64,000 nt of DNA from Stipa capillata. Taxonomy: Eukaryota; Streptophyta; Magnoliopsida; Poales; Poaceae. The position numbers and the translations under genes are program-made. The DNA lies in assembly GCA_019208055.1 (NCBI GenBank), contig JAGXJF010002542.1:248001-312000 (forward strand), given 5' to 3'. Below are positions 9,890-21,964 of this stretch, in pieces. The first letter of the stretch is position 1; each line of letters opens with the position of its first letter. The notes beneath the pieces were generated by a model. The model was given only the letters and a program-made list of their open reading frames with translations, was not told the DNA's origin and did no database searches.

Positions 9890-11596
9890 TGATCTTCCAC
9901 TAGTGGCGCAAGGTGCACATCAATGTCATTCCCAGGTTACTTTAGACCTTGGCATAAGTATGGTTATCATAATGTACTTTCGATCAATGCACAACCATGG
10001 TGAAAGGTTATAGTTACAAAGATTCACATGTCAAGTGCTGTGTCGGCTGCTTATATTGCCAAAGAGATTCGTTCCTCACTTCTCTAGCAAACTCTGGATA
10101 CTTCTTATTGATGTTTCTCCATTGGGCCACATCAGCTAGGTATTGTAACTTTTCATCTTTTTGCGCTACTCAGCATGCCAGCGCATCAGTTTTGCCTCAA
10201 TTTAGTTTGCAAACATCTGCTTCAAACGATAAATTAAAAGCAAACACCATGTAACCTTGGTAGGAGTACCTTTCATCACCTCGGTGCCATCCTAGCCGCC
10301 TTCTGACTTACTCTTACGCTTGTGTCGAGATGTTTTGCACAGCGGACAGGAATACAGGTTTGCACACTCTTTATGGTACAAGATACAGTTCTCTGGACAT
10401 GCATGTATTCTTTCTACTTCCATTGCCAACAGACAAAAAATCTTCTTTGCTCTATAGGTGGTTGTGGGCAACTCATTTTCCTCCAGAAGCATGTCCGCCA
10501 ATGGACCTAATAGCGTGATGAAGCTCTTGCCAAACCACCCGTTGCTTACCTTCAGCCTCAAAAGTTCTAGTACAGATGACAACCTAGAGTAATTTTCCTT
10601 GCAACCCAGATACAAAGGTTTCTTTGAGTCCTCAAACAAGCTCAGAAATTTTGTATACCCTTTGTCCTCATGGTTTCCCTTTATATCGTGTAGCATCTGA
10701 TCTAGATCGGGTAAGACATCATCATCAACCGACATCTCTTCACCGCCAATGCATTTGCCGTCACCTGCCCTGTCATCATTGGCTACATCTATCATGTCAT
10801 ACACTTGGTTGTCCCCAACGTTATTACTATCTTCATCTATCACCTCTTCTTTACCATGCTTAGTTCAACATATATAATCTTCCATAAAAAATCTTCGAAT
10901 CAAGTGGTTCTCGATCTACCTTTAGTTCTTCCACATCTTAGCATTCTGGCAGTCCGAGCATCGACAATACATCCAATCCTTTTCCCTATTCAACATATCC
11001 TCCTTAGTTGATCTAGATATGCCGTTGATGTAAACTTCACTAAAACGGCCCTCATCATACATCCACCTTCGATCTATCTACGTTTCCAATACAGAGACTT
11101 AATTAAAGATCAAGCTATCCATAACAACAGTAATGATATATAAAGTACTATTTATGAAATTAGTGCCCTCTCTTTACTTTTTGATCAAAATGCTAACTAT
11201 ATTCTCAGTACGACACATACATGTGCATACAAATTATAATTTCTAGGTAGTCTTAACCTTAAACCTTTCTGTTGATCAAAATAATCATCTACTCTCCAAA
11301 CATATATGTAATTACATATGCATCATAACTAATTCCATAATTAATATGATCTTTTTTTCAAATTAGCAAGGAAGGAGAGGAATGCAATGTAATTATAATG
11401 AACTGCTAACGTTGATCTTCACTCATTAGACCCAATTTCAAATTGGTTAACTAAAATCATCCAAATCGTCAACCAACTACCATCCTGACCAAACAGATGG
11501 TGTGCATTCGTGAACCATTTGGGGTATTCCTCATCCACAACGATTCCAAGAACCGTTTGTGATGAGGTGTCTAATATAGATGTTTCTACAGTAGTG
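9890..11596 (-). mobile_element. Truncated CACTA element with one terminal repeat
   Basis: The end at 11596 reads on the minus strand CACTACTGTAGAAAC, a CACTA terminal repeat, followed by repeats around TCACAAACGGTTCTTGG. Transposase sequence follows in the same direction. No matching end was found on the left, so the element is truncated around 9890. Confidence 0.7.
9905..11077 (-). pseudogene. CACTA TNP2-type transposase, N-terminal fragment
   Basis: Reads DRRWMYDEGRFSEVYINGI (transposase-associated domain), then an acidic linker. It continues with the TNP2 N-terminal motifs: KKPLYLGCKENYSRLSSVLE, LLEENELPTTTYRAKKIFC, MEVERIHACPENCILYHKEC, CPLCKTSRHK. Further on, interrupted by stops and shifts, comes SPWLCIDRKYIMITILMP. 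The start codon appears to be ATA at 11077-11075 instead of ATG. A longer open stretch runs 10843-10292. The catalytic core is missing, so it cannot be functional. Confidence 0.82.
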
Positions 11597-11599
11597 AAC

Positions 11600-12163
11600 T
11601 AATGGTCTGACTAATCAAACCACAAACGCCGATCAGTCAGGTGATGAAGGTCCTACAGCTCCACGAGTCTAGGCGCTGTGTGAATGATTGCACGTTTATG
11701 TGCGTCTACAGGTTGTGTCCGGTGTTCTAAAAACATGAAAAGAAATCAGCGTTTCTAATAGTTACCTTTTGGGCATCTCATGGATCTTTCCTAGACATGC
11801 ATGCTAGGGTGCAGAACGCTGGTCAAAGCCTTTGTAGTAGTGGATCGATCTTGTGCTTGGCTTCCACGCCGGGCAACCAGAACTGAGAGACTGAAAAGCA
11901 TCCACTACATCGATATGCATGCATGCCACCCAAACTGCAATGCACGTCGTAATCGATTGGATACGCAGGGCTCACGCAGAGTGGTGCGCGCGCACTAGCT
12001 AGTGTCTCGAATCACAGTTTCGGCAGAAAAGAAGGAAAAATAACATCATATGTGCAATATACTTTATCATGCACGCATTATGCTGATGAATGGGTTAATT
12101 GTGAGCTAATTAGCCCGAGTACTGGTCAGCAAAGTGCCAAATAATCCTCTGGTCTGAATATGA
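11600..12163. other. Non-coding spacer between two CACTA elements
   Basis: No frame of interest and no element ends recognised. Confidence 0.3.
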
Positions 12164-12189
12164 CAGCACTACTACAGAATTCATTTAAC

Positions 12190-12495
12190 GGGACGCCCCT
12201 GTACAGACGGTTTCTTGAAGCCGTCTGTACAAATAGTATCACAGACGGTTCTAAACGAAAACCGTCTAAGAAAATGAGTACAAACGGTTCCCAACAAGCG
12301 GGACGACAAATCTGTAAACAATACAGACGGTTCTAAACTGGAACCGTCTGTACAAATCGAACAGTACAGACGGTTCTAAGTTTGGAACAGTCTGTACAAA
12401 TATGTAAACAGTACAGACGGTTCTAAACTTGGAACCGTCTGTACAAATCAAACAGTACAGACGGTTCCAAACTGGAACCGTCTGTACAAATAGAT
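12190..12495. repeat. Left sub-terminal repeat array of the 1.6-kb CACTA
   Basis: Repeats of acagacggttctaaa and its inverse ggaaccgtctgtacaaat alternate, so neighbouring units form perfect or near-perfect palindromes. About five pairs. In CACTA elements such sub-terminal repeats are the binding sites of TNPA-like protein. Confidence 0.85.
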
Positions 12496-13099
12496 GAAGC
12501 AAGGCTAGTTGATCTCTGCTGCCGCGGTAGCAAAAACTGCAGATTTTCTTGCCGCGGCAGGAAAGTGGCAGCGTCGGGGAGGGAGTTTAACAGCTCCGAT
12601 TGTCAAACGGTTTTTCACGGCTGTGAGCGGGAGGCCAAACTCTACGTCTCCAGAAATTTTGAGCCAATTCCGAGAAAGTCGACGAAACGACTAGTGGAAA
12701 TCTCGGCCCGAAATCGAAGATTTTGAAAACGGCGCCCGGACGAAATTGCTCGACAGAAGCCGGGATCAAGGTGGAAAGCAAATCCTCGACTCAAGCTAAC
12801 TAGGGAAACAAGAATCACCCAATTCGGAGTCCGGGTGAAGGAGATATGCCCTCCGCAAGATCAAAAAAAGTAACGGAAAAACTTTCAGAGCCAAAAAGTC
12901 CTACTTAAAAGCTGAATTTTGAGGGTCAAGATGCGTACAGGTGTATACACGTGTATTTTTTTCAGATGCGCGTCATCGTTAGCTTCGATTTGAGTGGTCG
13001 TGGACCCAAAACGGACTTCGTATGAGAAAGTTATGACTATTTTACTAAAACCTCTCAAACTAGAGTTGAATTTCGACTCAAACTAGCACTTGGAGCTAC

Positions 13100-13745
13100 A
13101 ACACAGATGGCTCCAATTCGAAACCGTCTGTACAAATAGCACAGACGGGTCCAAATTGGAGCCGTCTGTACAAATCGAACAGTACAGACGGTTCTCAGTT
13201 TGGAACCGTCTGTGCTATTTGTACAAACGGTTCCAAATTTAGAACCGTTTGTATTAGAAGCGTCCCGCTTAGTCGTAGGCATGAGTTAAGAAGAAAGCCG
13301 TCCCATATGTATCGCATACTTAGACTAGATCAGCTGGCAACTCCCATTGCTGAACAACACGAGGTTGCGGGATCGAAAACCTGCTGGAAGCATATTGTGC
13401 GATTTAATTCAAGCGGTTGGATGGGACTGCGCGGACAGCGGGATGAGACGCGGCTGAAGGATTGGGCACATGGCGTGAGGGGTTATATTTTTATTTTTAT
13501 AACACGACATCACAGACGGGTGCTAATCGATTAGTATAGACGGTTCCAAACTAGAACCGTCTGTACTACTCGATTTGTATAGACGGTTCTAGGTACGGAT
13601 GGTTCTAGTTTGGAACCGTCTGTACTAATCGATTTGTACAGACGGTTCAAAAACCATCTGTACAAACCTGATTTGTACAGACAGTTTCATACAGACGGTT
13701 CGAAAAAACCCGTCCCGCATGGGAGTTCCGAACCGTCTGTACAAA
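13100..13745. repeat. Right sub-terminal repeat arrays of the 1.6-kb CACTA
   Basis: Same acagacggttc / gaaccgtctgt units at 13100-13265 and again at 13510-13745, separated by about 240 bp of unrelated sequence. Confidence 0.82.
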
Positions 13746-13765
13746 TGATTTCTCTAATAGTGCAG

Positions 13766-14490
13766 GTATCAGTAGTACAAATGCAGATCGATGAACATAC
13801 TGCTGCAAACGGTTGTAACAACGAACGCTAATCCCTTATTAATACTTGAGGAAATGCCAGGTGGATTGACAGCAGGAGAAGATATATTTGCTGTTCTTAA
13901 TTACTGAAAAATTAAGTACCGTTTCAGTTGTTTCCACGAGGAAAAAGTATATTTTCTTCCTCTAAATCATTGACTTGGTTCACCTCACTTCTCTCCAATA
14001 TTTTTGGCGTATTTAACCCCATAAAAATATTTAAATTAGAAGCACTTTATCCTCTAGCTGGTTTTTAGAAGAAAAAAATCACACCTAGAAGTTATGAGAA
14101 AATGTAAAAGAACTCATACATATATGTCACGGGGTGACTTCTCTATTTTTTTGTCCATTTGCTTCGTGCACTATCTAGGTTTTTGTACGGCAAACCTAGT
14201 AGTTGAAATCTTGTAGCTTGTTCTAGTTTGTGCGTTTCCGGCGAGGTTATCAGTTATATCAGATGCTAATTGGCTCGATTCGTGTCAGTTTGATTTGGGC
14301 CTACAACCCCATCACCCGTTTTGTCGTCTCGTGAGTTTCCTTCAGTGCACGCCCGCACAGATCTGTGCATTCTACAGGTTACTAGTACATTTTTACGCTC
14401 TTCAGCCCTCTCACGGGTCTTTTATGTGTATTTTTCCTATATGTGCAGTGGTAACCATTATTTGAGCATTATCATCAGCGACTAGGAGCC
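13766..14490. other. Non-coding spacer
   Basis: AT-rich sequence without a recognised gene or element end. Confidence 0.3.
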
Positions 14491-14493
14491 TTA

Positions 14494-15909
14494 GGGCCCC
14501 TTCTTTTGGGCTTTTAGACCAGTTTATGGTTGTGAGAAGCTATAAGCCCAAAAAAAGGAAATGATGCTGAAATAAGCTGACCAAAAATCAGTTGGTGGAA
14601 GGAAGCTGCAAATTTGCAGCTTCCCGAGCTTATACCTGTTCAGCGATTAAAACTGCCCTTGGAGTTGGAAAATAAATTACCGTGCTCTGCCACCGTGTGC
14701 CTCACACCCCTCACCCCCTCACCTCTCTCCCCCGCGTCCTCAACGCCGACACTTCCGCCGCCCGAGTTCCTCCCCCCCTCCGCGCCCGCCGGCCCTTCTC
14801 CTCCCCCGCGCTCGCCGCGTGCCCCCAGCCCCCTCCTCTCTCGAGCGCTCCCCCAGCCCCCTCCTCCCCGGAGTGCCCCCCAGCCCCTCTCAACTCCCGA
14901 GCTCGCCTCCCGCCGGCCCTAGCACCGACGGCCACCACCTCCATGACCCCGTCCGGCTTGCCCCTCCACCTCCCTCCCTCGTCATCCGGCCCGGCGTAGA
15001 TCCGTCCACCCCGACGCAGATCTCGCTCGTGGTCCCGAGCTCGCCGGGCCCCGACGCCGACCGCCACGGCTCCGCCTCGGGTCACCACCGCCCTCCACTG
15101 ACCTCCACCGCCCTGAGCAGCCGCCACTGGCCCGGATCCGGCGACCCGAGCCCCCTCCTCCACCGGCCCAGTCCACCTCCATCCTCCATCCCGCCGCCCA
15201 GATCTCTCTACCAGCCCAGATTGTTGGTTAACCAGTACAAATCGTTGCAATCGGTGCAAATTGTTCAAATTTTGGGTAAATTGTTCCATTTCTTGTTGTT
15301 TTTTGTGACAAAGCAATGCAATTTGTGGTGGATCATTGATAATAGTGTTGCTTCCTATATCATTTAGTTTTGATAATAGTGCTGTTGATATGAATTGATT
15401 CTCAAGTATAATCAGTGTAATTCTTGTTCGTCATTTCTGGGTAAAGAAGGGAATGGTGCTTGATCAGTTCACTGAAATATTGTTCACTGGATGCTTGATC
15501 AGTACAGATGCAAAATATTATTCTATATACTGAGATTTATGGTTGTGTTGCTTGTTATTTGTTCAACGTCAAACAACATGTGTACGATTTTGTAAGATGC
15601 AGTAGAATGAAGTTCAAATATTCCATCTTTGCTTGCTAATGTATGCCGTGGAAATTTTGTATCTAAATTTGTGTTGACTTTATTGGAGATTCTAATACTT
15701 CAATGCAAACAAATTCATATGCATGTATGTAAAGAATAAGCTCACAACAAATTAAGGGTATTACAGACAATTATAACAAATAAGCTAATAGGAAATAAGC
15801 CGAAAAGAAGGGAACATGTGTTTATCAGGGCTTCCTCCCACCGGAGTTTCTGCGGGCAATTAAGCTTGAGCCGGCTTATGCACAAGCCCAAGCCGAAAAG
15901 AAGGGGGCC
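14494..15909. mobile_element. PIF/Harbinger-type element, 1,416 bp, target duplication TTA
   Basis: Terminal inverted repeats of about 20 bp: GGGCCCCTTCTTTTGGGCTT on the left and, inward on the minus strand, GGCCCCCTTCTTTTCGGCTT on the right. Both flanks are TTA (14491-14493 and 15910-15912), the PIF/Harbinger target. No transposase frame, so non-autonomous. It contains a strikingly GC-rich block at about 14690-15200. Confidence 0.78.
14690..15200. other. GC-rich interior segment, possibly captured gene sequence
   Basis: This block is mostly C and G, with long open frames on both strands that are by-products of base composition (Pro/Ser/Ala or Arg/Gly-rich). It resembles the 5' end of a GC-rich grass gene, but no protein family is recognisable. 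Sequence drops to AT-rich right after 15220. Confidence 0.4.
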
Positions 15910-15912
15910 TTA

Positions 15913-17185
15913 AGAACTTTTGGAAATTTATCATGATGAATTATCAGGAGTTGTTTTTTGTTTTATGCTAGCTGCAAATTGTGGAGATACGTAAGTTATT
16001 TATTTAGGTTTCGCATCTGTTAGTTCCCATGCAGTTTGCAGTGGTTGGGCTCGCTTTGTTTACAGTTCTTATTTAGGCTTTTCAAATACGTTTGTGTATG
16101 GACGCTGATCCTCCCCAAAACTTTAGTGGCCATGTGTTATAATGGGTGTAGGTTTCCTAGTCAATGGAGGTAAATATGGAGGACACTGGATGTAGTTTCT
16201 TATTAGAAGTAACTTTGGACGATAATGATGTTTCGGAAACAATAATTTTTCACATTTAAGTTTGTTATGCTTATTTGCATGCATGATTTACGTTTAGCAC
16301 TTTAGTTCATTAGTACTTTTCTCTCATTTGTAAATACAAAAAGTTCAGAGTTACTTGTCTTATATGCAGGCACGTGACTATACATTCGCATGAAAAGGAT
16401 ATCTTCTCATGGCTCTCTTGGTAAAATACCTGGTTGCATACGTTCAATTGCATGCCAGAAGCTACTGCTTCAGTTTAGAAGTAAATAGCAGTAGCATCTT
16501 TCGCGATATGGATGGCGCCTCAATGTTTAGTTGTATTCTTGTTCTAATTGGCCAAATTTCTGTGTTTGTTGCAAACATAAATATTACTGGATGTAAGTTT
16601 GGTTGTTGGAGTTTAGCCTGCTATGGTACAAGTTGTCCATGTAAAAATTGAAAGCCTTAAAATTTGTGGGAAAAAATATTTGGTGAAACTAAATATGAAT
16701 AGAAATCTTTAAAGTGATGCAGAATTTTGTGTCACAATCTTGGAGGAAGAAGCAATCTGGAACGACTTTTATGGCGCCAGCAGTTTAGCTACGCAGCTGT
16801 GTTTTAACGTTTTATTCTTATGCTTTGTTAATCTGTGTACAACAAAACAACAAAAAAAGTAGAGCACGCTCAGCTGTCTGGGCTCTAAAGACTTGTCGGA
16901 CTCACGTTTTACCATAAAAGACAAGGAGCGTGTGAGCCGGACACACTAAAAATAGGAGCGTGTCACGCTGTAAGACAAAGGAGCTACCGTGAACTGTATA
17001 GCGTCGTCCCTTGTACATTTAGTTTGTAGCTTTCATCCGGAGCACTCGATAAATTAACTTTTTTTAGGGAAACTCGACAAATTAACTGTCCACTTATCTT
17101 GACAGCCCATCATCATCCATGGTTGAACTGAACAGGAGCTGAACTTGAGCCTGGAACAGAAAAGCCCATCACGAATTAGCGCGTT
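15913..17185. other. Non-coding stretch before the NAC gene
   Basis: No convincing coding exon. A frame at 16409-16651 has no recognisable domain. The last few hundred bases probably include the promoter of the broken NAC gene. Confidence 0.3.
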
Positions 17186-17433
17186 TTTTCTTGGGCTGCT
17201 GCCTCTGTCTCCGAATCCGATCCCGTCGCGGCGAAGTTATCGCAGGCACTGATCAGTCTGAATCTGAGTCGAAGTCAGCTACATCGGCAGCTCGGCGGCG
17301 CCGCCCCTCTTCCTCTATATCACCAATCCCAAACCATGCCGGAAACCAAACGATTTCGTTCGATCGATCCGAGCAAGAAACCAACAAATGCGAAGCTGAG
17401 GCAGAGGCAGAGCAGGGACTGATCGATCGACCC

Positions 17434-19721
17434 ATGGAAGCGTCCAGGTTCTGCTTCGGCGCCGGCACCCCGCTGGTGTTCAAGTTTGACCCGACCGATG
17501 CCGACATCATCGCCCACTACCTCCTCCCTTGTGCGCTCGGCCTCCCCACCCCGTATGCACACGTCGTGAAAATTCGCTTCAAAAAGGGCGCCGGTATTTT
17601 TCACAATTTTAGTGAAAAATTTGGTGCGAGGTGGAGCGAGGAAAAGAAAAAAAAAGGGAGACGAGGTGTGCGCCGGCATGGCGACCGAGGCAGTGGGCGG
17701 CCCAGGCGCGCGACGGCCCAGGCCGAGCGGAGAGGCGGCGGCGGCCCGAGGCCGGGCGCGCGGCCCAAGCGCGGCACGCGCGTGGCACAAGGGGCGGAGG
17801 TGGCCCGGGGGGCGCGCCCGGCCCAGGGGAGGCTCGGGCGGGCCCGAGAGGGGTCCGACGGGGCTTGGCGGGGCCCGAGAGCGGTCCAGGTGGGGCTGGA
17901 GGGGCTCAGGAGGCCCAGGAGGGGTCCGAGAAGGGTCCAGAACACGTGAGGGCGGCCCAGGAGGAGTTGGAGAGGCCCAGGATGCGATTTTTGGGAGTTT
18001 TCTCTACCAAATTTCGTGTAGAATCTGAATTATGCTCAAATTTAGGTTGGATTCCAAAATTTAGAGGGAGAGGGACTCGAGTAGGAGTCCAGCTTGGATT
18101 TGAGGGTCCAAGGACTATTATATAAGCAGGGATTGGGGGGGCTTCAAGGCACGAGATCTCAGGAGTTGAAACATACGGCCAATTTGGAGAACACGTGATC
18201 CGGAGGAGCAGAGTACTCGATGGTTCGGAGGTGAGGCGTAGGACTCGGCATCAATTGTGGACAAATTGATGGAGGAAAAAAACAGCGGGATTGGAAGAAG
18301 TGTGGGCTGGCTACCCAGGAGATCTTCGACCAGGGCTGCAGAGGCTCGACACGGGAATTGTGGCGAGGCATGTGGCTGAAGGCGCACAGCAGGCAGAAAT
18401 GGTCTGGAAAGACTTTCCAAGGAAAGGATGAGGCAATTGTGAATTTGACTCAATGAGATGACTCAGGATATGGCTGTAAAGTTTCTTCAGAATGAAAAAG
18501 GAAGTACAGTTGCAGGTGAAGTCATGGTGGAGTCAGGGCGTAGGAATGGAGTCTCATTGACGGTTCAGATCACTGAGCTGCAAAGGTAAAATCTCAAAGT
18601 CCAAGGTGCACGGAGGCTCGCACAAGACGGCTTCAAGGTGGCGAATGACATATTCGCCAAGGTGAAGTTTGTTGAGTTTGTGTCGAATATGTGTACGAGT
18701 AGGTTATAAGTTGGACTAGAGAAGGCGTAGTATTGTAGTAGGGTACTACGGTGAGTCCTAGTAGGATACGAATAGAGTTGGAATTGGATCCATGTATCCT
18801 GGTCTCCTATATAAGGAGGGGGCACCACACAATATAACCAAGCCAACACAAAGAGATCAAGGCAAAGGGAGGAACGCCTGTAGTCAAGCTCCGTGGACAT
18901 AGACCTCGTGGCCAAACCACGTTAAAAATGTCGGTGTCTCTCATTGCCAATTCTACGGTGTTCTCGGTTTAGATCTACGCTTCGACGTGTGGCCTCATGA
19001 TTTCACAACAGGGTTCGTGATGCACGAGTACGAGATCGTATCGCCGCTGCTCCCCGGCACGGTGCTCACCCGCGTCAAGGTCACCAAGAAGGGCAAGGAA
19101 CTGTTGCAGCTGCAGGAGCAGCAAGCGGAGGCGGAGGAGCTGGACACCGCCGCTGCCGCCGCCGCTGGCCAAGGTCAACACGTTCTTCCAGTGCCAGAGC
19201 AGCCAGGCTCGAGCTACTACCATACTGCCGTGGTGCCGCTGGGTGACGGCGAGACGTTCGGCGGCGGGCACGACGTCGCTCTCTACGGCGATAATGGTGG
19301 TGGCATGGTGGAGACGGGTGCCTACTACAGTCCTCCTCCCTTCTACGTCCCGGACGGTGGCGGTGCCAGTGAGTACAATAACAATCACTGTCCGCACCAA
19401 CTGGTTCTCCCAAGGCTGTATCAACTAGACCCGAGCTACCAATACCACGCCGCCAGCAACGCCGTGGTGGTGGCCGCCGGTGAGGGGTGCAGTAGCTGGC
19501 AACAGACCGGTGCTCTCGATGCCTATGGCGATAATAATGGCGGTGGCATGGGAGAGACGGACGGCTGCAGCTACGCTGTGTCGCTCTGTGGCGCCAGCGC
19601 TGGGGACGACGACGGCTACTACAACGCCTTGTTCGGCGACGACGACGACGTAAAGCTTGAGCAGAACGAGGCCAGAGATCCCGGCTACTGTTCGAGAATC
19701 GAAGCAATACATCTAAAATAG
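17434..19721 (+). pseudogene. NAC-domain transcription factor gene, split by an insertion
   Basis: Starts at ATG 17434 with the NAC A-subdomain signature (GTPLVFKFDPTDADIIAHYL, then ALGLP; the family has xPPGFRFHPTDEELxxxYL). Coding sequence stops matching after PYAHVV, near 17568. The family resumes at about 18990 with TTGFVMHEYEIVSP, close to the NAC E-subdomain WVMHEY motif. It then runs about 230 residues as a low-complexity C-terminal tail with Tyr, Gly and Asp runs (GDDDDVKLEQ) to TAG at 19719. Roughly 80-100 residues of the DNA-binding domain (subdomains B-D) are absent, so insertion came with a deletion. The protein could not bind DNA as a NAC factor. The tail shows no frameshift over 700 bases, suggesting the break is fairly recent. 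Confidence 0.7.
17567..18990 (+). mobile_element. LTR-like insertion (probable solo LTR) within the NAC gene
   Basis: The segment between the NAC halves is foreign: a GC-rich run of gggcccgag-type repeats (17690-17960), then a TATA box (TATATAA, 18808-18814) in ggtctcctatataaggaggg. This is followed by a leader-like region with ccacgttaaaaatg and tctcattgcc, as seen at the ends of grass LTRs. No gag or pol. Exact TG/CA ends and target duplication could not be fixed. Confidence 0.5.
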
Positions 19722-19739
19722 CATATCATGTCATGTAAT

Positions 19740-19985
19740 TCTACTTATGGAAAAAAATTCGACGAAATTTCAACAAAATTTCTGAAATTTCACAAATTTC
19801 GGTGGGTCCCGAAATTTCTTCAATTCGGTTAAAAATTTCGGTTTGACTAAATTTTGAGCAAATTTTGGTCAAAATTCAAATTTGGCCAATTTTTGGTCAA
19901 AATTCAAACTGGTTTTGGGTACTGTTTTTCGAAATGTGTCTCGAAATTTTGCTCAGACCGAAATTTTTTCCTTGATTCTACCATT
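19740..19985. repeat. Degenerate gaaatttcgg / ggtcaaaatt repeat tract
   Basis: Short AT-rich words gaaatttc, aaatttcggt and tttggtcaaaattcaaa recur many times within 240 bp. No coding content. Confidence 0.5.
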
Positions 19986-20199
19986 CCTCAAATCTGATTT
20001 ATGTATATGGATTCATGGTTCTTTTGTTGAAGAGAAAATTTCTAGTGTGTAGTAACAGCCTTAACCAAGCCACCAAGGTCAAGGCTGGGACCGAGCTAAG
20101 AAAAGTTGAAGATATGTCCTCTCATTTTCTTCTCCTGAAAACCAAACACAAATGAAACTACATAGAGGCTACCAAAAGAACTTCTCTAGCAGGTTAACA

Positions 20200-20950
20200 G
20201 ATAAAGAAGTCCGTCCACCGTCGGATCTAGCGCAACCAAACAACTCGATGTCGCCACCATCTCCATGACCGCCGCCCCGGCCCTTCTCCTCAGGAAGCAA
20301 GAGCCTCTTCTCCAGCAACATTGAACCACGATCCCGAACCCCAACTCGCCGTGGCCTTCCATGGTGATGGGGAGGAGCTAGTGGTGCTTTTGTTAGTTCT
20401 TTTCATCGGGTTGTCCGTTCGACCGGCTGGGGTGTTGGCTGATGTTGCCTTCGGTGTCTCCATCCTCGGCTTCGGCTCCGGCACCGCCTCGTCTGCGTCT
20501 GTTGGTGGCTGATCCTCTTCGTCGAGCTGCTCTGCGTTGCGAGGAGATCTTCGTTGCTCGGCGCCCGTCGCTCGCTTGCTCAGATCGGGGCGATCTAGTC
20601 CCTGCCGATGCGCCTTCACCGGATGTTTTGATCCGCCTCTCACGGCGGGCATCTTCTGCGGCTCTTGTTCGAGGCTTCGTCCTCTTTTCTTTGCTTGCAG
20701 GTGTAGCAGGGGTCGCCGTCATCGTCGCTCCTCTGTGCGTTCGGTGTCTCGTCGTCGGGAGCGCTGCTGCCGGCGGAGCAGGCGTTGGGGGCAGCCCAGG
20801 GCCTTGTTTGTAATTTTAAAATCTTTGTGGGCTGTTTTGCAAATCCGGGGACAGCTAATCCCCTTCCGGATCCTTCCCAGGACACCTGTACTGTTTGTAC
20901 TGTTTTCCTTAACGTAATCGAATCCAGATATTTCCTCAAAAAAAAATAAG
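20200..20950 (+). other. GC-rich segment ending in an A-tail (retrotransposed or LINE-derived)
   Basis: GC-rich sequence from about 20260 gives way near 20815 to a UTR-like stretch (cttgtttgtaattttaaaat) ending in a run of A at 20936-20945. Several frames are open, but none carries a recognisable domain. The structure suggests a 5'-truncated retrocopy or LINE 3' region. Confidence 0.4.
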
Positions 20951-20954
20951 AAGA

Positions 20955-21960
20955 AAAAACAGGCGTCTGAATAACTGCTGTTTGCAAGGAGATCTGTTGA
21001 GCGGAGGCGAAAAATGTGATATGCTGAATCAGGGTACGTGAATCTGTCAAATTGCATTTTATGCAGACAATCCAAACGAAATTAAACGCTAGTGTTGTAT
21101 GTACAGGTTGTGAATCACAGTTCTAAAGGAAGTGCTAGTAGCATGTCAGATATATTCATCATCAGAGAAGGCCATCTGTTGTGCACGTGGCAAGATCGAA
21201 AGGATATCAATCAGGGAAGCCAAGAAGCCCATTTTACTTTCTCCAAAAAGGAATCCCATTTCAGGATTCACGGTCCATACAAGGCCTGTTGTCAGATATG
21301 CTACAGCAATATGAAAATAAAGAAACCAAAAAGGAAAATCAAGAGCAGAAATAGAAAAGAAAGTGTTAGGCAATCCCAGGTCTGCTAAATCAGCGTCCTG
21401 ACTCCAGGTAGTCTAGAGATGATATATTATGGATAATAAGGGTTTTTAGCAGCATTTGACTTATGCAATGAAGTAAAACTCAGTCCACATCTTTTATGTC
21501 GAATTTTGATTTTTCCCTTCTACGTTAATACAACGACGGCTGTGAAGAAAGAAAGGAAAAAAAGAGATGGCTAAATTGGTGTATATACCAGAAATAACTT
21601 AAAATTAACTGTGCCTGCAAATATCAAATATTTGGATCGACAGATAAATTGCACTAGGTAGCTTTCTTCCCAAGTTTATAGTAATTAAATAAAGTTTCTT
21701 TGTTAAGTCTAGTATAATTTACGTGAATCGAAACTAAACAAGTAGTGCTTTCATGCTTAGAATTAAGCTTATATTCAACATTTCTTTTCAGGAATCAACC
21801 ATGCAGGATAAACTCACCGGAAGTCCTATATTCCAAGAAAAAGAAAGAAACTCACCTGAAGTCCTGAACGTGAACATTCTATGTTGCTATGGACTAGGTT
21901 GTTACGGTTATAAACCCCTCTAGATGTAATAGTAGAAGTTGTAGAAGGTACTCGATCAAA
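20955..21960. other. Non-coding stretch
   Basis: AT-rich; no gene, repeat array or element end recognised. Confidence 0.3.
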
Positions 21961-21964
21961 TTAA

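Larger units (their letters stand above)
12167..13762. mobile_element. Complete non-autonomous CACTA element, 1,596 bp, target duplication CAG
   Basis: Left terminal repeat is CACTACTACAGAATTCATTT; the right end, read inward on the minus strand, is CACTATTAGAGAAATCATTT. The three bases before (12164-12166) and after (13763-13765) are both CAG, the 3-bp duplication expected of CACTA transposition. Both ends carry arrays of sub-terminal repeats in both orientations. The interior has no transposase. It would need an enzyme from a related element. Confidence 0.9.

Noticed and set aside
14614..15367. Four overlapping long frames in the GC-rich block
   Set aside because: Low-complexity Pro/Ser/Ala or Arg/Gly sequence on both strands with no domain; the effect of base composition.
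17601..18125. Overlapping frames in the LTR-like insertion
   Set aside because: Repetitive Gly/Arg/Pro-rich translations of a GC-rich repeat, open on both strands, no retroviral-type protein motif.
19081..19707. Minus-strand frame opposite the NAC tail
   Set aside because: Antisense shadow, Arg/Ser-rich, no family match.
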